64,000 nt of DNA from Mycogone perniciosa (GCA_025331125.1 JAOALB010000131.1:62001-126000); one strand, 5' to 3'; shown: positions 1 through 13,870, counted from the stretch's first letter. Translations and numbers: made by a program. The notes: a model not told the origin generated them from the letters alone.

Positions 1-2180
1 AAAGGCAGTTATATTATATTTTTATAATATTATTAAAATAATACTATTAAAGCTATATTAACTAATAATAGCCTTTAAAGAAATTAAAAAAATTAATAAT
101 TTTAAAAAGTTAAAGTATATGAAAGTCTAGATACTTTTTTATAATAAAATATTTATAAAATTTAATATTTAAAAAGCTTATTTTTAAAAGTTTATAAAGA
201 TACCTTTTAAAATTAAATATATATTTAATTTATTTAAATTAAAAATAAATTTAATTTTAAAAAGGCAAAAACAGTAATAGCCTATATTTATAAAACTAAA
301 TATATCTTTACAGCTTAAAGATTAAATAAATACTTTATCTGAAAGATTTAATAAGCTAATAGTTTATCTTTTTAATTAAAAGGCTAAAATAATAAATTTA
401 AAGGAAAGAGAGTATTATTATTTACTTTAATAATAGTTAAAAGTTTTTTATTATAGATTTTATAACTATATTCTTAAATATTATACTTTATAAAAAAGAA
501 TATAATAAAGTATAAAATACTGTCTTTATTATATTGCAATAAAATACCGCCTAATATTTAATTAAAGGGATTTATTTTAAAGACTATTTATTTATTATAA
601 TTAAAAAGGGTAAAGATTAAAGTTAATTTAAAAGTATATTTAATTAAATTAAAGGTTTTTTACTATTTTTCTCTTTAAATATATAGTTAATCTTTCTTTA
701 AAAGCTTATTTAATAGTGCAGCTATTTTACAGTATCTTTAAATAAAATAATAGTAAAAGTTTATAAAATTAAAAAACTTTTATAAGTCTTTTACTCTTTT
801 AAGTAATTGCCAGTTTAATATAGCTTTAATATTTTCAGGATTTATCTTTAATCCCTTTAAAGTAATAATTAAGATAAAGTATATTATTTTTATTATTTTA
901 AATTTATATTTAATAATATTAATTTAAAGGCTAGTATTTTAAAGGCAGGCTATTACTTTACAGATATATTTTCAGTATTCCTTTCAGCTTAAAGAGTATA
1001 TAAAGATATTATTAAAATATACTATATAAATGCAGTTAAAGAGGTTATAAAGAGTATAGTTAATATAATATTAAAATATAATAGGCGCGTTATAAAGGCT
1101 AAAAGGTATAATTAATATTTTAAAAAGGCTAAACTTTATAATAAACGCTATTTTCTATATATTTCCTTTAGTAATATAAAGGTTATTAAATACAGCAATA
1201 ATATTAAGTTTTATATATACCTTTATATAGCTTAAAGTATTAAAGGTTTTTTAAATTAATAGTAATAAGTATTAATTTTTAATAGTAATATTATTTAACC
1301 TTTAATAGTTTTAATAAATATAGACGCTACCTTTTAATTTTGCAGTTAAAAGGAGGGGAGTAGTATATTATATTTACGATTTGCGGATAAATCCTTTTAT
1401 TAAATTATTATTTAACTATTTCTTTCTTACCTGCAGTTTATTAAATAAAAATAGCTTATTCTTTTAATATAAAAAGTCTTTTTCTAATAATATTTTAATT
1501 TTATAGTCTTAAGCCTATTATAGGGGAAGTTTATTTATTATCTTTAACAGGAAGGTGTTATATAGGTTATATAGCCAGGATAGCAGTTTCTTTAAAATAT
1601 TTAGCTTACTAAATTTAAGTTTTCCTACTATAAACTTCTTTATATTAGCAGCTATAATCTTTTTTAATTATATTAAAGAGTAGTATTTATTAATAAAGTT
1701 ATATATTCCTTTTAATAATACTATTTTTACTTTAATATAGTCTTTTTATCCTATAAATATTTATTAAAAAAACTTATTTAAAAGCTTTAGCAGGCTAGTT
1801 AATATTAATTTTTTAGTTTTAATAGTTTAGTTAATCTCTTTTTAGATTACTTTTATTACACGGATATATAATTAACGATAAAAGGTAATAAAGTTTATAG
1901 CTGCTATTATTTATATATCTATTATATTTAAATATACTTTTTAATTTTAAAGTTTAATTTAATTTTATAGAAATAGTATATTAAACGGTAATAATAGTAG
2001 CTTTAATAAAGGTTTTCTTTTTTATTATTAACTATAGATTATAAGGGTAGGCAGCAGCCTTATATATATTTAGTTTAAAATTATTTATACCTATATTTCT
2101 TTATTATTAGTTTTACTGCACCTGCAGGTTATATAGTAATATTAATTTAATATTAAGGTTTATAAAATATATAGTTTATA
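1..2180 (-). mobile_element. Ty3/gypsy pol fragment, inverted, RIP-degraded
   Basis: The reverse complement matches 11,790-13,290 of the plus-strand gypsy copy at many points, for example the segment around 660-790 against 13,180-13,290 and the segment around 2,040-2,160 against 11,800-11,940. The shared part covers protease to reverse transcriptase, including the region that reads roughly as F-x-N-F-Y-x-x-F-I followed by K-I-A-A, typical of the gypsy RT/RNase H junction. The left end (1 to about 670) continues beyond the point where the plus copy is cut off, so this copy retains part of RNase H. It is truncated by the window start and full of stop codons. Confidence 0.7.
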
Positions 2181-4001
2181 TTATGGCACTAAACCTGCCC
2201 TCTAATAACTTATCAGTATTATATACATCCTTATATAATAGCTTAGTCCTATACCTCTAAACTATATTTTTATAGCTTTTTGCTTTATTTAAGGTATAAT
2301 AAAAATATTACTTTAACTTGCTGTTCTGTATACTGTAATAGTTTATGCCTTTTTATAACGACTGCGCTATTACCTTTAGCCTTTAACCCTGCCTAAAAAG
2401 AATTAATAAAGTCGCTGATAGCCTAGTCGCGATACTATAAAAAGCCTTATATCTTACAGGAAATTCACTAATCTTTAACTATAGCGAGACCTTAAGCTTA
2501 AAAGCCTATATCCCTGCAGTAAAGAATATACTTTAGCCTAGCTCTTTAGCCTATACTTAATTCCCTAGCCTGCATTTAACTTAAAAATACTAAAGTAAGA
2601 ATAAAAGGCGTAGAGGGGGACTTTAGTTAGAAAGCGAGGCTCGCTACTTATTTCCGCAACTAGCCTTATATCTATACTATCTTAAAAGCTTATAATAATA
2701 ACTATAACCTAACCTTATAGCTTTAAGTACTAGAACTTAAATAGTTTTTTAATATTATCTTTAATTACTTCTAGAACTAAAAGTACAACTTTAATATAGC
2801 TTTAAAATAAAAGGAGGCTAAAAATACTACTATTATTAAAAACCTAAAGCTTGCTTAATATAAGGTTTAAAGCTAAAGCAATATAATTAATAAGCTTATT
2901 AAAGCTAAAAGTAATAATATCCCTAGGCATTAAACTAATAACCTTAAAGATAAATTCGATATTAAGGATAAAGATATAAAAACCTGTTAGTAAAAGTATA
3001 TAAACTGGCGTTCTACTATATTATATAATGTTATAATTAATATTAAGTATTTTAATACCTTTTATAAATATATCCTTTATATTAGCGGCTAACTGGATAG
3101 TAATGCCTATAACTTAATATAAAAGGCATTTAACTATATTATAATAAAAAAGGATAACTATATAATATAAAAATAAAGAAGTAGTAAGACTTTTATTGAA
3201 TTCCTGGACTTATAGTATAAAACTCTTAACCTTTTGCGATCCGCTGCCTAAGAGTTTAATACCTACTATATAGTAAATAAGCTGTTTTAAAACTTTATTA
3301 CTAAATTCTATAAACTAATAGCCTAAGCCAGTAAAACTAATACCTAAAAGGTTAACGCCTTTTACTTTAAAGTATTTAAAGAGATAGCCGCTGCCTTTAT
3401 TAATAAAAGTAATAAACTTATAAATAAAAATAATTAGTTTATTTAAAGAACTTTTAGTTAGAAAGTTTATAATAACCTTAAAGAGCAGGCCTATTATACT
3501 AAACTTAAAGGCGACTGCAAGTTTAAAAAGCTAAATAATAACTATACTCTTTAATAAGCCCTGCCTTAAAATAAGCTAAACCCTTTAAAGTAAAAAGATG
3601 CAGGCGATCCTATATAGTTAAATGCTATATCCTTTACCTTACAATGCAAAAAATACTAACAACTTTATAACTTATACTACTACTATAGCGGCTAATATAT
3701 AATTAGTAACTGTATAGAAAAGCAGAAAGCTAGTATTATAAGACCTTAAACCTTATAGGGATATAATAGCAGTTTCCTAGGATATAGAATATATTAATGC
3801 AATAGCACTATAGCGCCTTAAGGCAAGGTATATATCTTAAGCTAAGGAAAAGGTATATTAATATTATAAGTTCCTATTCCCTAGTTCCTGCAGTACTAGT
3901 ACTTCTTAGCTTAAAGAAATAACCTGTTATACTACAGAAACTTATTTTTACGCTATATTAATAAAACCAGCTTTATTAAAGGATCAGTTACCTTTAGCGA
4001 T
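2181..4001 (+). mobile_element. Gypsy-type gag fragment with CCHC knuckle, RIP-degraded
   Basis: This fragment differs in sequence from the neighbouring gypsy copies. The clearest motif is at 3,675-3,713. In the plus frame it reads as a zinc knuckle of C-x2-C-x3-H-x4-C type in which three Cys/His codons have become TAC/TAT and one residue has become TAA, while the last Cys (TGT) remains. The upstream stretch from about 2,480 is compatible with a capsid-like gag but has no further landmark. It ends at the preserved 41-bp motif at 4,003-4,043. Family placement as LTR-retrotransposon gag is inferred from the knuckle alone. Confidence 0.5.
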
Positions 4002-4002
4002 A

Positions 4003-4043
4003 TGACAGGGCATTAATATCGCGTTATGGTCGGTGCCGTGATA
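4003..4043 (-). repeat. 41-bp preserved inverted motif, left copy
   Basis: Read from 4,043 leftwards this begins with a TGTCACGG-like sequence and ends with TGTCA. It is an inverted near-identical copy of 9,399-9,440. It retains several CpA/TpG sites (ATGG, GGTG, CGTG) that are missing from the surrounding DNA. It is either the LTR terminus of a gypsy family or a terminal inverted repeat. Confidence 0.6.
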
Positions 4044-6400
4044 AGGTCTTTATATAATTCTTAATAAAGGGTAAAGTCCTTATTAATAATAGCTGTATAG
4101 TTAATTAATTTAAAAACTACAGTAATAATAAAATTCTAGAGGTATAATAGTAGGTTAACTGCTATAGTAATTGCCTATAGCCTATTTAATAAAAGTTTAA
4201 TAAAGTATTTTATTAAACTATTTTATTTATAAATATAAAGGCTATTATAGGAATATATAATTCCTAAGGAAAAGAACTAGGTTTAAAGATCTTAATTAAT
4301 TTCCTTTCTGCTATTATAATAAAATTCCTTAAAATACTGGTTATACTGTATTTTCAGGCTATTTATAAAGCCTTATATAGTAGCTAAAAGGGTAGGTCTA
4401 CTATAATCTTTTAAAAGGAATAGCCACCTATATCTTAATTTTCTATCAATAATTAAAAGACTAATAAAAGCCTTATTATAAGGCACTAGCTTTATAGAGA
4501 AAGTATTAGCTTCTAGATAATTTAAAAAGTCTAGTGGATTAGGAATTAGCTTTAAATTAAGCCTTTTAAATAGCTTTTCCTTTATTATACGCTAAGTAAT
4601 AGAATTTAGTCTCTTTAATAGAATTAAAGTTAAGAATTCTAGTAGTTATTTTAGCAGACTTCTTAAATAGACTTAAACTAATATAACCTAGTCTTTTATA
4701 CTATAAAAAGGCTAGCTTTAGCAGCTTATAGCTAAAATTACTATTAATAATAGTATCTCCCTTTAGTTTAGATAGCTTAATAACTTCTAGATCTTCTATA
4801 ATAAAGGATTCCTTGAATATATAGGGCCTTTCCTCTATAAAGGTATCCTCTATAGGCTTATTCCCCCTTATTTCCTTAAGCAATAAGGGTATACAGGGCC
4901 TTTTATCCTCTACTTGGCCTAAGGTTTCAGGGAGTTTAGAGAAATCCTTTCCCTTAAGATTATTCTTTTTAATAAGCCTAAGACTAGATTTAGTTAATTG
5001 TTTTTCTAAAGATATTGCTTCCAGAATAACAATATATTCCTAAGCCTTTTTCTTACTAACAATAGGAATTTAAACCTATATAAAGCTATAAGCTCTATAG
5101 CTATTTATATAGCTGTATAGTATAGTATATCCTTTAATTATAAAAAAAAACTATATTTTCAGGGATTTAATAGCTTTATTAGCTGTATAGTTTTTATAAA
5201 AAAAGTATTATACTATATATATCCTTTAGCTTAATAATACTTTAAACTACTTATAAGGTTTATATTTAGCTATAGGCAATAAAAGGTATTTAGCAGTATT
5301 ATCTTTTTATATTAATTATTTTTATTAAAGATATTAAAAGTAGCTGTACCTATTCCTTTAAATATAATAAAACCCCCTTTAATATAAATAACGCTAAGTT
5401 CTTTATTATTAGGTTTATAGTCTATAAACTATTTTCTAGAATTAACTATATAAACTATAAATCTAGTATTATATAATAAACTATCTTAAATAGGAAGTTT
5501 AGGGGAGTTAAGGGATTTTAAAGACTTTCTCCCTTTTTTAGCGTTTAGGGCTTATAGAAGATTTCGATTATTATTTAAACTAATTATAGATTTAGTAAAG
5601 GAATCTTTTAATAGCTCTATTAAGCTATACCCTCTAGTAGCTAAATTATATATACTAATAAAAGTATAATCCTCTTTAGTTTATTTTTAATTATTGTTCT
5701 GATTCTTTCAATTTCCTTTCCTTTTATAGGAGTTAGAAGCTAGTTTTTAACCTTTAGATTTAAGAGTTACTAATTGATTTTTAAGGGGTTTAAAAGGCCT
5801 TAAAGTCTTATTAACCTTATATACAGTAAAAGATAGACTTTTAGTCTCTTTTAGTATATCTATTATAAGAAACTAAATATTAAAACCTTTAATTAATTGC
5901 TTAATAGCTTTACTGGATCTAATAGTTCCTTTAATTCTCTTAGCCTATTAAAGATAGGTTTTTTTTAAGGAATTTAAATATTGATTTACTTAATTTAATA
6001 TATTAATATTAAGCTTTAAAATAGTTAACTTAGCTAATAAACTATTAAAAGTAGCGTTAAATTTAACTAGAGATCCTTTATAATTATTGTAATTTAATAA
6101 ATGAAATTCCTTATAAAGGGAATCTCTTTAAAGTATATTAAAGTAACTATATAGTCTTTATAATACTAAAAATACTTCTTTTAAGCTTTAAGTCTAAATA
6201 ATAAATATAGCGGGAATAACTATTAAGTTATCTTTAATTAATATAAGTAATAGGGCCTGTTTAAAATTAAATAAAGAATCAGTAACTATAAGATTTTCTA
6301 TAAAGGTATAGTAATCTATAGCTTTTAATATAATACTTAAAGACTATTTCTATTAATTAAAGTTATTAAGACCTACTTTATTAAAGGTAACTAATATACC
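4044..6400 (-). mobile_element. Ty1/copia internal fragment, inverted, RIP-degraded
   Basis: The reverse complement aligns with about 14,620-16,930 of the plus copia copy. It includes the gag end, the retroviral-type protease region and the GAG-pre-integrase motif. A 60-codon open stretch at 4,701-4,883 corresponds to the one at 16,100-16,282 in the other copy, with most residues identical, and is simply the least damaged part of the polyprotein. Both ends are internal to the element (no LTR), so this is a fragment placed in opposite orientation to the other copies. Confidence 0.75.
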
Positions 6401-6764
6401 TAATACATTTATAGTCTTTTTTATTAGCCTACCTCAATAAAGTTAATTGCTTATTTAAGCAATTACTAGATTAAAGAGGTATAAGACTATAAAGATAAAC
6501 AGATAGACCTAGTTTAATAACAATTAACCCGCATTCTCTTTTAATACACTACCTTTACTTATATTTTTATAGCTATTAAAGCGTAAAGAGATAACTGTTA
6601 GTTGCTTTCAACTGCAGATATTATGATTAAATGATTTGCAGTATCTTTTAGTCTTTATATTACTTAATTACAGCTTTATAGTTCTATTAAGAGCGCGGTT
6701 CCTGCGCTTTATTCCGGTTATTGTTAGTGTATATATATATTTGGAGCGCTAATTCCCCCTCGAT
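6401..6764. other. Less mutated segment of unknown origin between two copia fragments
   Basis: This stretch interrupts the similarity to copia on either side. It keeps more G+C and more CpG/CpA than its surroundings, for example around 6,690-6,720 (GAGCGCGG, TGCGC, CCGG) and TGTTAGTG at 6,725. No coding frame is visible. It may be an LTR or other insertion of a lower-copy element. No terminal repeats could be established. Confidence 0.35.
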
Positions 6765-7790
6765 AAAGTAGATTAACTAATGAAATAGCTAATCTTATTA
6801 CTTAACGACAATAAAGGTGCTATTTCTACCTTAAATAACCGTACCCTTTATAATTAAACAAAATATACTCTGTTATAGTTTAATTATATTAGGGAATAGG
6901 TGAAAAATAGTGTTATTATAGTTAGCTATCTAGAAACTAGTAAAATAGTTACTAACAGGCTTACTAAGCCTTTTCTAGGTTTAAAATTAAGGAATTTTAT
7001 AAGTCTCTTTAATCTTAAAATTTTACCTAAAGTATATACTTAAGGTTTTTACCTTTTTTATAGCTATTAGCTATTTTATAGTTATTAGCTATCTTTATTA
7101 TTTTCAGCTATATTAATAATCCTTTTTATTTTATATTCTAGTTACTTTCCTATATCTAGACCCTATATTTACTTTAAAGTTATATAGGATAGTATCTATT
7201 CTAGAGGGAGTATTAAAAAGGAGGGCTAAAAAGCAAGGATTTTAATGTATTTAGGTAACCTTCCTATTCTGGCTAGACCTAGAATTAGGCCCGATGCTAG
7301 GACTAAGCTTTGGAGGAACTTCGGTGTAAGTTAAGAAATTTCTATTATCTTTAATAATAATAATTAAGCTAGGACCAGCTACCCCGCCTACCCTAAACTT
7401 AATATAATAAGTATAATAGCTATTGTGAAAAATTTAACTAAAATGGTTTCCTATTTATATGGCTGTAAGTCGATTTGGACGATTTCCTATATAAATGAAT
7501 TTTGCGGAAAATAGGAATAAGGCTATAAACCTAATTCTGCTGCTGCATTCCTATTATTTAGTTAAAAGACTATTATAGAAGACAAAGCTATTGTTTATAC
7601 AATCACTTCTATACTGGCTGTATATACACTAGATATTCTATAGCCTTTAGCTATTAGATTATTTACAATTTAACTGTTTATCTATTATAAGCCTAATTAA
7701 ACTCTTGGTTATTTCTTTATTACTGCGTTATATATAGCTTTATAGAAGCTATATATAAGTAAGGTTTAGTATAACCTTGTTATTTTAATA
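6765..7790 (+). mobile_element. Copia 3-prime end with LTR (LTR 7,205-7,790)
   Basis: Positions 6,765-7,204 match about 18,780-19,225, the RNase H end of the plus copia copy (the frame around N-N-K-G-A-I-S is recognisable there). They are followed directly by an LTR copy at 7,205-7,790 (586 bp) that aligns end to end with 19,226-19,812. The 5-prime part of the element is missing, so this is a truncated copy. The LTR carries the shared AAAAAGGAGGG start and a GTTATTTYAAYA end. Confidence 0.8.
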
Positions 7791-9398
7791 ATATATAATA
7801 TAAGTAACCTAGAATATAGGGTAATTCCTTTTATAAATAAGGTTATTTATAGTATAATCTTTTTATATATAGAAATATACTAGTTTTTTATATATAGCTA
7901 AAGCAGCTAAGATAGCTTTAATAGCTATTTTATTATTAACTTTATTCTGTATATAAAGCTGTTTATATAAGTATAAGTTTATTTTATTTTATTATATATT
8001 TATAGTAACTCTTTTAATTAAATTTAGGTAATATTTATTTATTTTACCTTTAAGGTTACTGTTTATAAATAATACATTTTCTAGTTCTAACAATATAGCA
8101 TTATATAATAACAGTTTATATTATAAAGGGTTATTTTTATCTTTATTATTAAAGTTACTACTACTAGTCTATCTTTTATTATCTATAGTAATTTAGTTAA
8201 AATATTAATAATTAATTACAGCAACTATTTATCTATCCAAAATACTATTATCCCTATTTAACTCTATATAATTAAAGTTTAGGTTTTATTCTATTAAATT
8301 GTTTTAATATAGTAAATACCTTCTTGCTTTATTTTCTTTAAATGTATCTCTAAGAATTAAGGATTTAAATCTTAACCAATATCCCTTTTAGTTTATTATA
8401 AATATCTTTCTAGGCTATTTTATATATTATCTGCTTTTATCTTTATTAAATTTATAAATAAAGCAGCTATTATTATAGTATATAGTCTAGTTAAGTAATA
8501 TATAATTAGTAGCTTTTAAAACTATATTAACCTTTTATTTAAGTTTTAGCGCAGGCTTTTAAGGTTTATTAATTCTTGGCTTCTATAAAGCTTTATAGTC
8601 CTTTAAAATATATCTTAGTTTATTACAGTTATAATAAATAACTTTTACCTTTCCTTTCTAGATAGCGTTTAAATCTATTTAACTAAGTCTTTTATTATTA
8701 AAACTAGTAATATATTTTTATTGCTTTTTACTTTAATTTATATATCTTTAATACTTATAAACTTATTTAAATTACTGTTATCCTTTTTTATATTTAAATA
8801 GAGTTTATAAAGTAAATTATCTATATTTATATATTTTTTAATAAACTTAATAATACTTTTATTATAAAAGAATTTATAACCTTCCCTTTTAACTTTTAGT
8901 TTATATTTATTATAAAAGTATTTAATAAAGGCAAAGTTTCTGTATTTAACTTTAAACGTATAGTTCTTAAAATATATAATATAATTAAAGTATCTCCCTT
9001 TTTAAACTAAATTTATAAATTTATTTTTATAGTATATTCTTTATTAATATTATTAAAGATATTCTTTAACCTTTCCTTAAATTAATTATAGCTAGTAAAT
9101 ATAAACTAGGTTTGCTTATTCGCTTTACTTTTATTATTAAAAAAATCCCTTTAAGTAGGTTTAAATTACTTTAAAGCGTTTCTTTTAAGTTGTTTAATAG
9201 CTAGGAGGACTTTATTAATTTCTATATTAAAGCTGGTTAAAAAGTAGGTGAAATAGTTGTATAGTTAAGTGAGAAACAGTTAAAGTGCTATAGTGCTTCT
9301 ATTAAAGGGTTTAAGGGGCTGCATTTTAAGCGATTCTCTTAAATCCTTTAAAGGTTGGTTCCCTTTATAGTTTAGTATAGGGTTTAGAGCAGGTATAG
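7791..9398 (-). mobile_element. Gypsy-type gag fragment with CCHC knuckle, inverted
   Basis: On the minus strand, 8,636-8,595 reads as a perfect C-x2-C-x4-H-x4-C zinc knuckle if TAT codons are restored to TGT or CAT, and one Cys codon (TGT) is still present. This marks an LTR-retrotransposon nucleocapsid. The gag upstream of it would lie at 8,640-9,390. It differs in sequence from the gag at 9,400-10,730, so a separate family or an old divergent copy is likely. The region is riddled with stops and has no recognisable LTR. Confidence 0.5.
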
Positions 9399-9440
9399 TG
9401 TCACGGCACCGACCATAACGCAATGTTAACGCCCTGTCAC
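9399..9440 (+). repeat. 41-bp preserved inverted motif, right copy
   Basis: This is the inverted partner of 4,003-4,043. Both copies share a central CGACCATAACGC and keep CAC, CAC and CAT trinucleotides, although the neighbourhood is almost free of CpA. Similarity between the two copies stops sharply after the CCCTGTCA end. The role is uncertain (gypsy LTR terminus or TIR). Confidence 0.6.
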
Positions 9441-12400
9441 GTAAGCTCTGGTTATATAACCAGGCCTTAACGCGTTCCTAGCTATAGCTTTCTATAAAGC
9501 CTTAAGGCTTCCTTGCTCTCTACAGTATAATAATGATATTTGCCTTAACCTGCCTTCCTATACTATAATAGTTTATATTATCCTTTAACTCGGCTACACT
9601 ATTGTAAAGTATTTACTTAATTAATTATAAATTTCTTTAAATTCCCTTTTTATTCTTAAACCCACTATAATACCTCTATAGCCTAGCCCTTGCCCTTTAA
9701 ATCCTATACCTATAGGAAAGTAATTATAAGCGAGATAAATATAGATACCCTAAACCTTACCCTATAACTTAACCTAGCCTAATAGACTATAATCTTTACT
9801 ATAAAGCTAATGCTTTTCCTTTTTCTCTTTAAAACCTTATAAAAATCCAGTATTAATAGCAACTATATATATTTAATAAATGTAATTATTAAAGATAATA
9901 ACTTTTATTACTAGTTTTATCTCTTTAATTAAGCAATAAATAAAGGCCTAGTTTAATAAAAAAAATAAAAGTAAACTTTTAAATAAGAAATCTTAAAATA
10001 GGTAGTTAAAAACTAAAACCTTAAAATATAAATTAAAGCTTAGGTTAAAGCTTTAAATATAGCTTTACTATTAAATTTTAAAAATAATAATTTACTTAAC
10101 TACTATTAAATTAAAGACTTTAATACTATTATTAAAAATCTTAATAACCCTGTCTAGTAGTATTAAAAGATTAATATAATACTCTTTATTAATTTTAATA
10201 AGTAATATAAAATAATTAACCTATTTTAAAAAGTATTACAGTCTTTTAATAACCTATATATACTAACTAAGCCTTTTTAAAACTTTATAGCAGAGTTATT
10301 TGCATTAAGCAGTAAATATAGTAAAACTGCTAAGCAGATAATAAAGGCTTTAAAGATAAAGGTTTTTTAAGAATTTACTAATACTATAAAGATTTAAGTA
10401 ATTAAGTTAAATAAGTTTAACTTTACTAAATAATACTAACTCTGCTAAACTATCTATAATAGGCTTTAAAAAGGCGCCTACTATAATGCCCTTTATACTG
10501 CCTAAATAAGCTAATATTAATAAAGCTATTAATAATAATAGTAATATTATTAATACTAGTAAAATAACTAAATAAATAATTAAGCTGCCGCCTTAACGCT
10601 AACTAGCGACTTAATATAGCTAGATACTATATATATTATACTACCTTACCTTTAAGTCTTTTATAAGGAATATATTATTAAAGGACTATACTTTTACTAT
10701 AAAAAAGCAGGTTATAGCTTTAATAAATACAATAAAAAGAAGTAGGCTAATATATATTAAAGAAATCTATACTAGGCATAAAACTAAAATTACTAAATTT
10801 AGTTATATTAACTATGCCTTAACCTAGCAGTACTTTAAGGCTAGTAGTAAAATAATTTAGTAAAGTATAATAACTAAACCTTAATAGTATATTAATATTA
10901 CCTGCAACGCCTAATTAACCTATAAATCTAGGCTTTAAATAATATACCCTCTTTAACTATTAATAAAGATAATAATTATAGTACTGCTTTATTAACTGTT
11001 AATTTATTTTAATTTAATTAGCTATATTTATTAAAAACCTAGATTTAATTTATAAACTAAAAAAAGGATAAACCTTTACTAAAAGTTATAAGTAAAGGTT
11101 AACTATAAATAATAGTATTATTTTAAAATAGATCTATTACTGCCTTTTTAATTAAAAGCCCTGTAAACTTAAATTAATAAACAATAAATCCCTTTTAATA
11201 TAAACTATACTATCTTTTATATATAATATTTATATTAATATAAAAGCTTTAATAAATAGCAGCTATATACTTTAAGCTTTTATTAACTGTATATTTATTA
11301 AGCGATTTAGTATTATTATTTAATAACTGCTATTTACTAAAAACCTTTTCTTTATTAATAAAAGTATAGCTAATAAAACTTTAGACTTTTTTATTATATA
11401 AAGTATAATTAGCCCCTATAAAAAACTTTACCTTTTTTTTATTATAAATATCCTTAATAATATATTTATTATCTTTAGCTTTTTATAGCTAAAAAAGTAT
11501 AACTTTAATATTAATTAAGAAAAGTTAACTATTACTTTTAAATCCTATTACTATGATAACTATTGCCTTTTAAAGAATATAGCCAGCTTTATATAAATCT
11601 TAATAGCAGTTAAAATAAAAAGTAAATTTATTAAAATTAATATAAAAAATATATATTACTAGTAACTAATATTTAAAGACACTTTAAATAAAGCAGAGTT
11701 TAATTTAACTAAATAAAAAACTATACTATACTAGTAACTATTAGTTAAAAATACTTAAAAAAAGGAAAACTGCAACCTAACTAAAAAGGGAGCTTATAAA
11801 CTATATATTCTATAAACCCTAATATTAAACTAAAATTACTATATAACCCGTAAATGCAGCAGAACTAATAATAAGGAAATATAGGTATAGATAATTTTAA
11901 ATTCAATATATATAAAGCTGCTGCCTGCCCCTATAATCTATAATTAATAAAAAAAAACCTTTATTAAAGCTACTATTATTACCTTTTAATATACTGCTTT
12001 TATAAAATTAAACTAAACTTTAAAATTAAAAAGTATACTTAAATATAGTAGATATATAAATAATAGCAGCTATAAATTTTATTACCTTTTATTATTAACT
12101 ATGTATCTGCGCAATAAAAGTAACCTAGAAAGAGATTAATTAAGCTATTAAAATTAAAGAATTAGCCTTTATTAGCCTACTAAAGCTTTTAAATAATCTT
12201 TCTAATAAATACTTATAAAATAGGGAGACTATATTAAAGTAAAAATAATATTATTAAAAGAAATATAATTTTATTAATAAATACTACTCTTTAATATAAC
12301 TAAAAAAGATTATAGCTGCTAATATAAAGAAATTTATAGCAGGAAAACCTAAGTTTAATAAATTAAATATTTTAAAGAAACTGCTATCTTAGTTATATAA

Positions 12401-13283
12401 TTTATATAATACCTTTCTGTTAAAGACAGTAAATAAACTTCCCTTATAATAGGCTTAGGACTATAAAATTAAGATATTGCTAGGAAAAGACCCTTTATAT
12501 TAAAAAAATAGGCTATTTTTATTTAATAAACTGCAGGTAATAAAAAAATAGTTAAATAATAATTTAATAAAAGGATTTATATGTAAATTATAACTATAAT
12601 ATACTGCTCTCTTCCTTTTAGCCGCAAAACTAAAAAGCAGTATCTATATTAATTAAAATTATTAAAGGTTAAACAATATTATTATTAAAAATTAATACCT
12701 ATTACTATTAATCTAGAAAACCTTTAATGCTTTAAATTATATAAAGGTATATATAAAACTTAATATTATTACTGTATTTAATAACCTTTATATCGCTAAA
12801 GGAGATATATAGAAAACAGCATTTATTATAAGGTTTAGCCTTTTTAAAATATTAGTTATACCTTTTAGCCTCTATAATACGCCTACTATATTCTAATACT
12901 ATATTAACTATACTTTTTATAACCTCTTTAACTGGACTTATATAATATACCTCGACAATATCTTTATATACTCTTTAAACTAAAAGGAATACTAGAAATA
13001 TATCTATAAAGTAGTAGCTTGCCTTTAAAACACTAGCCTTTAAATTAATATTATTAAATATAAATTTAAAATAATAATAATAAAATACTTTAGTTTAATT
13101 ATTACTTTAAAGGGATTAAAAATAAATCTTAAAAAGGTTAAAATTATATTAAACTAGTAATTACTTAAAGGAGTAAAAAATTTATAAAAGTTCTTTAACT
13201 TTATAAACTTTTATTACTATTTTATTTAAAAATACTTTAAAATAGCTGCACTATTAAATAAGCTTTTAAAGAAAAACTAACTA
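9399..13283 (+). mobile_element. Ty3/gypsy element, 5-prime LTR start to RT, interrupted by copia
   Basis: The element starts at 9,399 with TGTCACGGC, a typical gypsy LTR opening. A gag follows, with a C-x2-C-x4-H-x4-C knuckle at 10,688-10,729 (Cys/His codons now TAC/TAT), then protease and reverse transcriptase. The RT end near 13,180-13,283 reads F-x-N-F-Y and K-I-A-A-L-L-x-x-L-L-K-K. At 13,284 the similarity to the inverted copy (1-2,180) breaks and copia LTR sequence begins. No 3-prime half or matching LTR was found in the window. Confidence 0.7.
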
Positions 13284-13870
13284 TATATTTATTAAAAAGG
13301 AGGGCTAAAAAGTAAAGATTTCAGTATATTTAGGTAACCTTCCTATTCTGGCTAGACTTGGAATTAGGCCCGACGCTAGGATTAAGTTCCAGAGGAACTT
13401 TAGTGTAAGTCAGGAAATTTCTGTTATCTTTAACAATAACAATTAAACTAGGACCAGCTATCCCGCCTACCCTAAACTCAATATAATAGCTATAATAGCT
13501 ATTATGAAAAATTTAATTAAAATGGTTTCCTGTTTATATAACTATAAGTCGATTTAGCCGATTTCCTATATAAATAAATTTTGCGGAAAATAGGAATAAA
13601 GCTATAAACCTAATTCTGCCGCTATATTCCGATTCTTTAGTTAAAGGACTATTATAAAAGATAAAGCATTATTCTATAATTACTTTTATAATCCAGCTGC
13701 ATATATATTAAATATTCTATAGCTTTTTAGCTATTAAATTAATTATAATTTAATTATTTATTTATTATTAATTTAATTAAACTTTTAGTCGTTTCTTTAT
13801 TACTATATTATATACAGCTTCCTAGAAGCTATATATAAATAAAGTTTAGTATAACTTTATTATTTTAATA
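13284..13870 (+). repeat. Copia 5-prime LTR
   Basis: Aligns over its whole length with 19,226-19,812, except for the first seven bases, where gypsy-derived sequence continues. The extreme 5-prime end therefore seems lost. Confidence 0.8.

Noticed and set aside
4701..4883. 60-codon ATG-started frame, with a near-identical one at 16,100-16,282
   Set aside because: Both are surviving pieces of the same copia polyprotein in opposite orientations, not genes.
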